64,000 bases of DNA from positions 5,704,001-5,768,000 of the forward strand of contig CP069300.1 of the NCBI GenBank assembly GCA_016839165.1, given 5' to 3'. A program made the translations under genes and the position numbers. Within the stretch, counting starts at the first letter, position 1. Each line of letters opens with the position of its first letter. The DNA is from Bradyrhizobium sp. PSBB068 (lineage in GTDB: Bacteria; Pseudomonadota; Alphaproteobacteria; Rhizobiales; Xanthobacteraceae). Under the pieces are notes generated by a model. The model was not told the origin of the DNA and searched no databases. It saw only the letters and a program-made list of their open reading frames with translations. Positions 17,100 through 24,985 of the stretch are shown piece after piece.

Positions 17100-18755
17100 G
17101 TGTCTTTGTCTACGAAGGCGAAATCATTGATCTACTCCCTGCCCCTGTTTCAACGGCTCGCGCATGTCCGCGCGCGCCGCTCGGAAGCGGAGCATGTGTT
17201 CGCGCCGGGCTTCGACGCGAAGCCAAGGCTGGCGGTGTGGGCCGACGTCCTGCCCCTGCTGTGGTCGGTCGGATCAGTCGCAATCATCACGGCGGTCCTG
17301 TTGGTGCTCGACGAGCCGATCGCCGCGAATCTGGTGCCGATCGCCTATCTGATCCCGGTGATCTTTGCAGCCACGAGATGGGGCATCTGGTCGGGCACGC
17401 TGGCCTCGCTGACCGCAATCGCCGCAGCCGACTTCTTCTTTTTCACGCCGCTCTACAGCCTCCGGGTCGATAGCCCGCAGGAAGCCATCGACCTCCTCGT
17501 CTTCCTCGTCGTCGCGCTGGTGAGCAGCAATCTGGCATCGCGCCTGCAACAGGAAACCGAAAGGCTGCGTCGGCGCGAGCGGGAGATTCAGCATCTCTAT
17601 GAGCTCTCCAAACGCCTGGCCGCCTGCTTCACCATCTCCGACCTGATCGATGCCATCAGGCATTATCTGGCGCATACGCTCGGCCAGCGCGCGGCGCTGT
17701 TCGTCGCGTCCGCGGGAGGTCATTTCGAATCTTCGCCTGGATCGGGTGCGGCTCCGCCCGCCGTCCAGGAAAGCGTTGCGGCGATGGCCGTCGCCGTCGG
17801 CGCGACAGATCGCAGTGTCGTCGATGAACAGACCCAGGAGGTGTGGCTGCTCCGCGCCATCGGATCGAAAAGCGTGGTGCACGGGGTCATCGCCATCAAT
17901 GTCGGTCGCGGCACCCATGATGCGATCAAATTGCGCGCGCGCCGGGTCGAAGCGGTGCTCGAAGAGGTCTCGTTGACCCTGCAACGGCTCGATATCGGCA
18001 AGGCGATGGACGACGCGAGACTGCATCTGCAGGCCGAGCTGTTGCGGGACGCCTTCCACGGCACGCTCTCGCACGAACTGCGCTCGCCACTCGCCGCGAT
18101 CCAGGGATCGGTGAGCGTCATGCGGGAGATGCCAGCTGTCGCGACCGATGACCGGTTGCGCTCGCTGGTCGAAGCGGTCAGGGATGAAGTGATTCGGCTC
18201 GACGGCCACATCCGCAACCTTCTGAACGCGACGCGCGTGACGGCCGGCGGGCTGACGCCCCGCCTCGAATGGTCCGACCCGCGCGACATCGTCAACGCCG
18301 CGATCAAGGCCCGTGCGCGGCGGCTGGCGGCGCATCATCTCGAGATCGGATTTGACGACGACCTTCCGCTGCTCAAAGTCGATTCCGGGTTGATCGAGGA
18401 GGCCTGCGGCCAGCTGCTGGAAAACGCCGCCAAATACTCCCCGTCCGGGTCGACGATATCAGTGCAGACCCGTTATGACCGCGGGCACGTCGTGATGTCG
18501 ATCATCGACCAAGGGGTCGGCGTCACACCGGACGAGCAGCGCCACCTCGGCCGCAAGTCATTCCGCAGCCCGCGCCATCAGGCAAGCGTCCCCGGCTCCG
18601 GGCTCGGCTTCTGGATCGCATCGACCTTCATCAGGGCGCATGACGGCACCGTGGAGATCGCCAGCCGCGGCCAGGGCCTCGGGACAACGGCATCGATCTT
18701 GCTACCGGTCCAGCACGCCCTGGATCCGGAATTGGTGACCTCCGACGATGAGTAA
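17100..18755 (+). CDS. KdpD-like sensor histidine kinase lacking the KdpD N-terminal domains
   Basis: A 551-residue membrane kinase read from a GTG. Three or four hydrophobic segments at about residues 45-140 form a DUF4118-type membrane region (AANLVPIAYLIPVIFAATRW, DFFFFTPLYS), as in the C-terminal part of KdpD. A coiled segment and a GAF-like region follow. HisKA has the phospho-acceptor His325 in LSHELRSPLAAIQGS, and the ATPase domain has QLLENAAKYSP and GSGLGFWIA. The N-terminal KdpD and Usp domains that sense K+ are absent. It overlaps the response regulator gene by 8 bp, so the two are co-translated partners. The signal is unknown; no kdpABC genes are in the window. Confidence 0.9.
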   Translation: MSLSTKAKSLIYSLPLFQRLAHVRARRSEAEHVFAPGFDAKPRLAVWADVLPLLWSVGSVAIITAVLLVLDEPIAANLVPIAYLIPVIFAATRWGIWSGTLASLTAIAAADFFFFTPLYSLRVDSPQEAIDLLVFLVVALVSSNLASRLQQETERLRRREREIQHLYELSKRLAACFTISDLIDAIRHYLAHTLGQRAALFVASAGGHFESSPGSGAAPPAVQESVAAMAVAVGATDRSVVDEQTQEVWLLRAIGSKSVVHGVIAINVGRGTHDAIKLRARRVEAVLEEVSLTLQRLDIGKAMDDARLHLQAELLRDAFHGTLSHELRSPLAAIQGSVSVMREMPAVATDDRLRSLVEAVRDEVIRLDGHIRNLLNATRVTAGGLTPRLEWSDPRDIVNAAIKARARRLAAHHLEIGFDDDLPLLKVDSGLIEEACGQLLENAAKYSPSGSTISVQTRYDRGHVVMSIIDQGVGVTPDEQRHLGRKSFRSPRHQASVPGSGLGFWIASTFIRAHDGTVEIASRGQGLGTTASILLPVQHALDPELVTSDDE

Positions 18756-19461
18756 GCCGCGTAACCTTGTCCTGCTGATCGACGACGAGCCGAAGATCCG
18801 GCGTTTCCTGCACGCAGGCTTCGAAATCCACGGCTTCTCCGTCGTCGAGGCCGAGAACGCCGCTGACGGCTTGAAGATCGCGACCTTCAATGCCCCCGAT
18901 CTGGTCATCCTCGATCTCGGTCTGCCCGACCTGCACGGCAGCGAGGCGCTGGAGCGGCTGCGCTCCTGGTCCAATGTTCCGGTGATCGTGCTCTCAGTCG
19001 AATCCGACGAGGACGAGAAGGTTCGCCTGTTGCAGGCAGGGGCCGACGACTATGTCGTGAAACCGTTCGGCATGGCCGAGCTGCTGGCGCGCAGCGACGC
19101 CGCGTTGCGCCGCTATTTCAAGAGCAGCACCGAGAATCCGGTGGTCGTGGTCGGTCCGCTCTCCGTCGATCTCGTCAGCCGGGCCGTTTTGCTGAACCAG
19201 ACCAGGATCAAACTGACGCGGAAGGAATATCGCCTGCTGCACGTGCTGGCGGTCCATGTCGGCCTGGTGGTCACGCACGATCAGCTGCTGAAGGAGATCT
19301 GGACCGGCAATCAGCGCGACAACATCCAGTATCTCCGCATCCTGGTGCGCAAGCTGCGCCAGAAGATCGAAACCGACCCGAACCAGCCCCGCCTGCTCGT
19401 CACCGAGTCCGGGGTTGGCTATCGGCTGGAGAACCGGCTGGAGACCAGCGTTGCCGATTGA
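18748..19461 (+). CDS. KdpE-like OmpR-family response regulator
   Basis: A 237-residue regulator. The receiver domain has acidic residues IDDEP, phospho-acceptor Asp56 in VILDLGLPD, the switch Ser in VIVLSVES and Lys in VVKPFG. The C-terminal winged helix (LTRKEYRLLHVLAVHVGLVV to LVTESGVGYRLE) is of the OmpR/KdpE type. It overlaps the sensor kinase gene by 8 bp and is certainly its partner. Likely targets are its own operon and the genes just downstream (microprotein, PDZ protein, LuxR regulator), but no binding site can be proven here. Confidence 0.92.
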   Translation: MSKPRNLVLLIDDEPKIRRFLHAGFEIHGFSVVEAENAADGLKIATFNAPDLVILDLGLPDLHGSEALERLRSWSNVPVIVLSVESDEDEKVRLLQAGADDYVVKPFGMAELLARSDAALRRYFKSSTENPVVVVGPLSVDLVSRAVLLNQTRIKLTRKEYRLLHVLAVHVGLVVTHDQLLKEIWTGNQRDNIQYLRILVRKLRQKIETDPNQPRLLVTESGVGYRLENRLETSVAD

Positions 19462-19526
19462 GCATCCGGCCGGCCGCCGGCCGGCATATATACAAAAATA
19501 ATATATTTCTGACCGAGAAAGCCTTA

Positions 19527-19549
19527 GCGTGCCCCGAAAAGGGGCACGC
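19527..19549 (+). promoter_or_regulatory. Perfect hairpin covering the ribosome-binding site of the 40-residue microprotein gene
   Basis: Arms GCGTGCCCC and GGGGCACGC pair perfectly around a GAAAA loop. The only Shine-Dalgarno candidate (AGGGG) for the GTG at 19551 lies inside the right arm. It could block translation or, alternatively, be part of a terminator after the response-regulator gene; no T-run follows, which favours the first reading. Confidence 0.5.
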
Positions 19550-19550
19550 G

Positions 19551-19673
19551 GTGCAGTTCCTGATTCAACCGTTTCACTTCCTCGGCTTCGAGGGCCAGAT
19601 CTGGATGCTGATCGTGGTCGCGCTGATCGCGGGCTTCGCCCTGCTTGGCTTGAGGACTCGCGACCGGGGCTGA
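19551..19673 (+). CDS. 40-residue single-pass membrane microprotein
   Basis: Read from the GTG at 19551, the peptide is about 40 residues: a short polar/aromatic start (FLIQPFHFLGFEGQ), one transmembrane helix (IWMLIVVALIAGFALLGL) and a basic tail RTRDRG. It follows the KdpE-like gene by 89 bp. KdpF, a small subunit of the K+ pump, is also a one-helix protein, but the sequence is not clearly similar and kdpABC is missing. A longer in-frame version starting at 19458 would overlap the regulator stop and is less likely. Existence as a gene is moderately supported by the ribosome site and the clear helix. Confidence 0.45.
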   Translation: MQFLIQPFHFLGFEGQIWMLIVVALIAGFALLGLRTRDRG

Positions 19674-19772
19674 CCGGGTCGGGCACCCAGGGCGCCCTGC
19701 GGCCCTGCCCATCCGGCCAGTTTCGCCGCCGGCCGCAACATCCCAGATTGCGGGAAGCCAACGGAGTTTCCC

Positions 19773-20639
19773 ATGACCGAACCGAACATCCTTGCCTCGC
19801 TGTCACCAGCCCTATCGGCGACCATCGCGCGCGCCGCGCCATCGGTCGTCTCCGTGCATTCGCATCGCGCGCGCGCCTCCGGCTTTGTCTGGAAAGCGGG
19901 CCTGATCGTCACCGCCGACGAAGCGCTGGCCGACGAGGGCGAGATCGAGATCCAGTTCGCCGACGGCAGCCGCAGGCCAGCAGCCGTCGCCGGACGCGAC
20001 CACACCACCGACATCGCCCTGCTGCGCGTCAATGGCGACGTCGCGCCGATCAAGCTGTCGACCGACATCCCGGCACTCGGAGCGCTCGCGGTGCTGGTCG
20101 CCGCCGACCGCGGCGCACCGGTCGCGCGGCTCGGCATGGTCTCGCGGTCAGGCGCCGCCTGGCGCAGCCTGCGCGGAGGCGAGATCGACGCCCGGATCGA
20201 GCTCGACATCCGGCTGCGGCACAGCCAGCAGGGCGGGCTGGCGCTTGACGCGAGCGGCATGCCGTTCGGCATGGCGGTGCTGGGTCCGCGCCGCGTGCTG
20301 ACGATCCCGGCTGTGACCATCGAGCGGATCGCAACCCAACTCGAGACAAGCGGCCGCATCGCGCGCGGATATCTCGGCCTCGGGCTGCAGCCAGTCCGTC
20401 TCGAAGATGGCCTCGGCGCGATGGTGATGAATATCGACAAGGCCGGCCCATCGGCTGCCGCCGGCATCCGCCAGGGCGACGTGATCGTTGCGGTCAATGG
20501 GGAGAAGCTGTCGGGCGTGCGGGCGCTGTCGCGCGGCCTCGGACCGCAGAGCGTCGGCAGCGTCGTCGAGCTCACCGTGCATCGCGGCGGCGAGCCGATG
20601 AGCTTCAAGGTGAAGGTCGGCGAAAGGCCCGAGACGTGA
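19773..20639 (+). CDS. HtrA/S1C-like PDZ protein without catalytic His and Ser (pseudoprotease)
   Basis: A 288-residue protein with the trypsin-like fold of S1C proteases (about 20-185) and one PDZ domain (about 195-285, YLGLGLQP to GDVIVAVNGEKLSG). The Asp of the triad is kept in DHTTDIALLRV (Asp80). The His position, normally TNxHV, reads TADEA (Glu50), and the GNSGGP serine loop reads SQQGGL, with Gln153 at the Ser position. It is therefore predicted to be inactive as a protease. It has no signal peptide, unlike DegP or DegQ. The next gene overlaps it by 4 bp. A binding or regulatory role is inferred. Family assignment is secure; loss of activity is inferred from motifs. Confidence 0.85.
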   Translation: MTEPNILASLSPALSATIARAAPSVVSVHSHRARASGFVWKAGLIVTADEALADEGEIEIQFADGSRRPAAVAGRDHTTDIALLRVNGDVAPIKLSTDIPALGALAVLVAADRGAPVARLGMVSRSGAAWRSLRGGEIDARIELDIRLRHSQQGGLALDASGMPFGMAVLGPRRVLTIPAVTIERIATQLETSGRIARGYLGLGLQPVRLEDGLGAMVMNIDKAGPSAAAGIRQGDVIVAVNGEKLSGVRALSRGLGPQSVGSVVELTVHRGGEPMSFKVKVGERPET

Positions 20640-21007
20640 ACAGTGAGCCTGCCTCCGACATCGTCATTGCGCTCGAGATCGACGACCCCGTGCTCGCCGA
20701 CCGGCTGGCGACGTTGCTCGGCAGCGTCGCCGGCCTGCGCCTTGCCGCGCCGGGCGAGCAGGCAACGGCTACGATCGTCGCACGCAACCGCGAGGCAGCG
20801 GGCGGCGACTTCGAGCTGACGCCGCGCGAGCTCGACGTGCTGGCGCTGCTGGCCGAGGGCGCGTCCAACAAGATGATCGCGCAGCGGCTCGGGATCTCCG
20901 TCCACACCGCAAAATTTCATGTCGGCTCCCTGCTCGACAAGCTCGACGCCACCGGCCGCACCGACGCCGTCGCGCACGCTGCACGGCGCGGGGTGATCAA
21001 TTTGTGA
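20636..21007 (+). CDS. LuxR-type regulator with a truncated receiver-like domain
   Basis: A 123-residue protein starting at a GTG that overlaps the stop of the PDZ gene (GTGA). The C-terminal 65 residues form a LuxR/FixJ helix-turn-helix (FELTPRELDVLALLAEGASN, then IAQRLGISVHTAKFHVGSLL). The N-terminal about 55 residues look like the first third of a receiver domain (IVIALEIDDPVLADRLATLL), but the phospho-acceptor Asp region is missing. It is therefore unlikely to be phosphorylated in the usual way. Translational coupling suggests the PDZ protein and this regulator work together, for example by direct binding. Confidence 0.82.
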   Translation: MNSEPASDIVIALEIDDPVLADRLATLLGSVAGLRLAAPGEQATATIVARNREAAGGDFELTPRELDVLALLAEGASNKMIAQRLGISVHTAKFHVGSLLDKLDATGRTDAVAHAARRGVINL

Positions 21008-21390
21008 ACCCGCTATTCGCTGTCCCGCGCCACTCATCTCCGATGTCATCGCCGGGCGGTGACACCGGAGAGTGTTGAGCACACGGCTCCTTCCGCGCGT
21101 CGTCCCGGCGAAGGCCGGGACCCATAACCACCGCGCTCGGTGATGAGCGGGATCGCGGCCCCGGCGTCGCACAACAATTCGCATGCGTGGCAATGGGTCC
21201 CGGCCTTCGCCGGGACGACAGCAAGTGTGCGGCACGGTTTGTGAGTCATAGCCCCGGGACAACGACCCCAACTCAGTGATTGCGAAAATTCCACCACGCG
21301 GACGCTTAGACCAATTGTGTAAGTAGTCGTCCGGATACAGACATCTTCGCGATCTCGATATGCAAGCTTCCGCCAACAAAAAGAAACGGC
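21008..21390. other. Intergenic region of 383 bp with an inverted repeat pair
   Basis: Holds two inverted copies of a 27-nt palindromic element (listed separately) and an AT-richer tail before the small gene at 21391. No credible gene was seen. Confidence 0.6.
21099..21219. repeat. Inverted pair of 27-nt elements, each itself a hairpin
   Basis: Positions 21099-21125 and 21193-21219 are exact reverse complements. Each contains the arms GTCCCGGC and GCCGGGAC around a 4-base loop. Together they can also pair with each other, giving a long cruciform or terminator between the LuxR gene and the next gene. Related sequence occurs at 34166-34204. Confidence 0.8.
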
Positions 21391-21603
21391 ATGAAGAAGC
21401 TGATCTATCGCCACCGGGACATTGAATACACACTCAGCAACATCGAACCCGACCTCTGGAGCTGGAAATTCGAAATCAACGGCACGACCAAGCGCGGCAC
21501 CACGCGCGCGCGCCTCGGCCTGCTGGCGCAGCGCCGCGTCTGTATGTTGATCGATCGCGAATTGAAGAGCGTGGAACGCGGGAAGCCGAAACGAGCTGAC
21601 TAG
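21391..21603 (+). CDS. Small protein of unknown function
   Basis: A 70-residue cytoplasmic protein beginning MKKLIYRHRDIEYTLSNIEP, followed by DLWSWKFEINGTTKRGTT and a basic C-terminal helix (LLAQRRVCMLIDRELKSVER). The beta-strand then helix layout suggests one compact domain. I believe similar short proteins are common in Bradyrhizobium, but I cannot verify this here. The ribosome site is weak (AAGAAACGG). It is convergent with the phosphoesterase-like gene, 54 bp away. Confidence 0.55.
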   Translation: MKKLIYRHRDIEYTLSNIEPDLWSWKFEINGTTKRGTTRARLGLLAQRRVCMLIDRELKSVERGKPKRAD

Positions 21604-21657
21604 CCCATCGCTCCATGCTCCGTTCGTCCGCCGGAGCGATCCACCGTCGCCTTGGCC

Positions 21658-23019
21658 TCATGACAGCGCGAGAACGGTCGCAGCGATCTCGAGCCGCGGC
21701 CCGGCATAGCGCCTGTCGTCCGGTCCATGCTGTCCGCACCCGACGCTCCAGAGCGCGGGCCACGAGAACCGCTCGAGCCCGGTCGCCGAGATCGCCGCGC
21801 ACGACGTCCAGTTGATGTCACCACGCCATCGCCACAGCACGCCGCCCGGTCCCATGTCCGGATAGAAGGCGATGTCGAGATCGAAATCCCGCTCACCGCC
21901 GAGATCCGGACCGACCCAGTAGTGCGGACTACGCCCTTGCTCACGTCCGAGGATCAAGGTGAGGGTCTGGTTCGGCCCGCGCAGGCCGAGCCAGAGCGGC
22001 GCGATCATGTCCGGCACCGGCGTGCAGAGCAGCGTTTGCGGCGCGGCGCATGCCGCGGCGCTGCGGCCCGACAATTTGAGGGCGACGACCGTTCCGGGCG
22101 CCGGCATCCCCGACAGCGGCGCAGCGCTGACCCCGTGCGGCAATGGCGACCACGCGGCCCGGTCGAGCGATGGCAGCGGCCATGCGAATTGCTCGCGCAC
22201 GACACCTTCGGTGTCGAGCACCTGATAGCGGAGACCGTCCTGATCGAGCGCCGCCTGCACGCAATGCAGGTACTCGACGCCTTCGGGCATCCGGTGCGCG
22301 GTGCCCGCACCCGCTGTGCAGATCTGCAGCACACCGCGATGGACCTGGACGTCGAATGCGAGGATGTGGCTGCAGAGATAGGCGGTCACGCCGGCGCGCA
22401 CCAGGATATCCCAGAAGTGCGCACTGTATTCGTGGCCGATCTCGCGCTGATAGCTGCCGCTGTAGCCATTGATTGGGTAGACGGGATGGTGACCCAGCAC
22501 CAGTTTGTATCTCGCGTCCTTGTGCTGCTGGAGGACCGTTTCCAGCCAGCCGGTCTCGACATGCCCCTCGCCGCCGAGCCCGCTCCACAGCGTGTGCACG
22601 AACACCATCACGAGATCGTCGCGGCGGACCCAGTAGGACAGCCCCTCCTGGCCGGGCGGACCATTGCGCGGCAGCTTCAGCGTCTCGCGGAACACCGCCT
22701 CGCTCATCGCGTCATAGGTGGTGTGGTTGCCGGTCGTGTGCCACAGCGGCACCGCGCGCCGGTCCAGCCAGCCCATTTCGATATCGAGCCAGTACCGCCA
22801 TTGCGCGCGCAGCGCATCCGCATCGGCGGTGAGGCCGATGATCTCGTCGCCGGGGAAAAGGATGAATTCGGGCTGCGGATGCAGCCGGCGGACCACATCG
22901 TTGACCGATGCGAAAGTGCGCTCATGCAGCGCGCCGGGAACGCCGGAGCAGGCGTCGGCATAGATCACGAACTGGTGGCCCGAAGTTCTCGGCAACAGTG
23001 ACGGAATTGCATCTTGCAT
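21658..23019 (-). CDS. Calcineurin-like metallophosphoesterase family protein
   Basis: A 453-residue protein. The metal-binding motifs of calcineurin-type phosphoesterases are recognisable as FPGDEI (about 55-60), TGNHTTYD (about 96-103) and LGHHPVYP. The first motif, usually D-x-H, reads YADACSG, and the last, usually GHxH, reads CSHILAFDVQVH, so two ligands are changed or shifted. The C-terminal 150 residues form a beta-rich domain of unknown function, rich in Trp and Gly. No signal peptide is visible. It is divergent from the AbgB-like gene. The substrate is unknown; the changed motifs make activity uncertain. Confidence 0.75.
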   Translation of the reverse strand: MQDAIPSLLPRTSGHQFVIYADACSGVPGALHERTFASVNDVVRRLHPQPEFILFPGDEIIGLTADADALRAQWRYWLDIEMGWLDRRAVPLWHTTGNHTTYDAMSEAVFRETLKLPRNGPPGQEGLSYWVRRDDLVMVFVHTLWSGLGGEGHVETGWLETVLQQHKDARYKLVLGHHPVYPINGYSGSYQREIGHEYSAHFWDILVRAGVTAYLCSHILAFDVQVHRGVLQICTAGAGTAHRMPEGVEYLHCVQAALDQDGLRYQVLDTEGVVREQFAWPLPSLDRAAWSPLPHGVSAAPLSGMPAPGTVVALKLSGRSAAACAAPQTLLCTPVPDMIAPLWLGLRGPNQTLTLILGREQGRSPHYWVGPDLGGERDFDLDIAFYPDMGPGGVLWRWRGDINWTSCAAISATGLERFSWPALWSVGCGQHGPDDRRYAGPRLEIAATVLALS

Positions 23020-23193
23020 GGCTGGACCGTATCGGGAGGGAGCGCGTCATGCGACGATCATGCCATGATCGGGAGCAAACCACACCAAGACGTGACTTTC
23101 GGAAAAGCTGGTTTGCCGCCGTGTGCTAGGCGGCGGCGCGCCAAGCTGCTAGCCTTTTGCGCTTCAGATTGCCTTACTCGAGGATCGGAGCAA

Positions 23194-24612
23194 ATGGACA
23201 ACCGTAGTGATGTTTGGCGCGGCGTCGACACGATCAAGCCGCGTTTCATCGAATTGAGCGACCGGGTCTGGGCGATGCCCGAGGTCTGCTACACCGAGGC
23301 GCGCTCCTCCGCCGAACATCTGGCCGAACTGCGCCACCAGGGTTTCCGCATCACCGAGAACCTCGCCGACATTCCAACCGCGGTGATGGGCGAATGGGGT
23401 GAGGGCGGCCCGGTGATCGCCTTCCTCGGCGAATATGACGCCCTGCCCGGCCTCAGCCAAGAGGCCGGCGTCGCCGAGCATCGTCCGGTCGAGACCGGCG
23501 GCCACGGCCATGGCTGCGGCCACAATCTGCTCGGCTCCTCCGCGCTGCTCGCCGCGACCGCGGTGAAGGACTGGCTTGCCGCCAACAAGGTGCCGGGCCG
23601 GGTGCGCTATTACGGCTGTCCCGCCGAGGAAGGCGGCGCCGCAAAGGCCTTCATGGTGCGCTGTGGCGCGTTCGAGGACGCCGACATCGCCATCACCTGG
23701 CATCCGCACAGTTTCTGGGAAGTCGCGGTGACGCCGTCGCTCGCCAACACCCGTGCCGATTTCATCTTCACCGGGCGCACCTCGCATGCCGCAGCCTCGC
23801 CGCATCTCGGCCGCAGCGCGCTCGATGCGGTGGAACTGATGAATGTCGGCGTCAACTACATGCGTGAGCACATGCCGAGCGATGCCCGCGTGCATTACGC
23901 GCTGCTCGACACCGGCGGCATTGCCCCCAATGTGGTGCAGGCCCATGCCCGGGTCCGCTATTCGATCCGCGCCCGCGACCTCCCCGGCATGAACGAGCTG
24001 GTGGAGCGTGTGCACAAGATCGCGCAGGGCGCCGCCCTGATGACCGAGACCAAGGTCGAGATGAAGATCATCTCCGCGGTCTCCAACATCCTGCCCAACA
24101 CCCCGCTGGAACAGACGCTGCACCGGATCATGGAGGATCTCGGCCCGCCGCATTTCGACGATGCCGACAAGGAGTTCGCCGGCAAGATTCGTGCGACGCT
24201 GACCGACAAGGACATCGCCTCGGTCTACTACGCCATCGGCATGGAGCCGACCGACCGGCCGCTCGCCGATTTCCTGGTGCCGATCGACGCCAAACGCAAT
24301 CCGCTGATCGGCTCGACCGATGTCGGCGACGTCAGCTGGGTGGTGCCGACGGTGCAGGTCCATGCACCGACGGTTGCAATCGGCACCCCGTTCCACACCT
24401 GGCAGGTGGTGGCGCAGGGCAAGACCCCGGCCGCGCACAAGGCGATGGTGCAGGCGGCCAAGGCGATGGCCGGTCTCGGCGTCAAGGCGCTGCTGGAGCC
24501 GGAACTGATTGCCGCCGCCAAGGCCGATCTCAAGAAGCGGACCACGCGAACGCCCTATGTCAGTCCGCTGCCGGCGCATGTTGCACCGCCGTTGGACATG
24601 TCGGTCGCCTGA
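23194..24612 (+). CDS. M20 family amidohydrolase, AbgB-like
   Basis: A 472-residue metallohydrolase. The metal-binding core is GHGHGCGHNLLG (about 104-115), followed by the catalytic Glu pair in CPAEEGG and the His ligand in TWHPHSFWEV. This set fits AbgB, the p-aminobenzoyl-glutamate hydrolase subunit, better than HipO-type amidases, which have HACGHD. A dimerisation domain lies in the middle (ADFIFTGRTSHAA). The ATG at 23194 is preceded by a GGAG. No AbgA partner is present. It is followed by a complete peptide ABC importer on the same strand after 373 bp, suggesting that imported amides or peptides are its substrates. Confidence 0.85.
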   Translation: MDNRSDVWRGVDTIKPRFIELSDRVWAMPEVCYTEARSSAEHLAELRHQGFRITENLADIPTAVMGEWGEGGPVIAFLGEYDALPGLSQEAGVAEHRPVETGGHGHGCGHNLLGSSALLAATAVKDWLAANKVPGRVRYYGCPAEEGGAAKAFMVRCGAFEDADIAITWHPHSFWEVAVTPSLANTRADFIFTGRTSHAAASPHLGRSALDAVELMNVGVNYMREHMPSDARVHYALLDTGGIAPNVVQAHARVRYSIRARDLPGMNELVERVHKIAQGAALMTETKVEMKIISAVSNILPNTPLEQTLHRIMEDLGPPHFDDADKEFAGKIRATLTDKDIASVYYAIGMEPTDRPLADFLVPIDAKRNPLIGSTDVGDVSWVVPTVQVHAPTVAIGTPFHTWQVVAQGKTPAAHKAMVQAAKAMAGLGVKALLEPELIAAAKADLKKRTTRTPYVSPLPAHVAPPLDMSVA

Positions 24613-24628
24613 CGAGCCAGGTTTGCGA

Positions 24629-24659
24629 GCCGGACCTGCATCTTTCTGCAAGGTCCGGC
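24629..24659 (+). terminator. Terminator-like hairpin after the AbgB-like gene
   Basis: Arms GCCGGACCTGCA and TGCAAGGTCCGGC pair with a single-base bulge around TCTTTC, 17 bp past the stop. No T-run follows. Confidence 0.5.
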
Positions 24660-24767
24660 CAAAGCCACGTTAACGCGGCTTGTTGGCGCGAACCGGCAGC
24701 CGCTACGCTTGCGAACGTTCGCTTGTGGCAAAAAAGCATCTCGGAACAAAGAATAACGAACAAATTT

Positions 24768-24788
24768 TCCGCAGCTGCGAGCTGCGGA
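24768..24788. promoter_or_regulatory. Perfect hairpin upstream of the peptide importer operon
   Basis: Arms TCCGCAGCT and AGCTGCGGA pair around a GCG loop, preceded by AAATTT. It could be an operator or part of a leader; its role is unknown. Confidence 0.4.
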
Positions 24789-24985
24789 TAAGCGTAGTTT
24801 TGGCGCCGAAATGCCGAAACGATGTGCGGCACGGAGCGGTTCTGCACAAGTCGTAGCCAAAAGATCTATGAGTGAGGTCACACCGGACGTTGACCTTGGC
24901 GGTCATTCGGTGTGCCATCTGCCGCCAGAACGGCGGCCGCTTCCAAGGCCCGCCGCAATCACACGTGAGCCTGACCGAGGGGACT

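Larger units (their letters stand above)
24613..24985. other. Intergenic region of 373 bp between the amidohydrolase and importer genes
   Basis: Contains two strong hairpins (24629-24659 and 24768-24788, listed separately) and, between them, an AT-richer stretch that may carry the promoter of the importer operon. Short frames on both strands do not look coding. Confidence 0.5.

Noticed and set aside
19551..19673. Assignment of the microprotein as KdpF
   Set aside because: Only the single-helix layout is similar; no kdpABC genes are present and the sequence does not match well enough.
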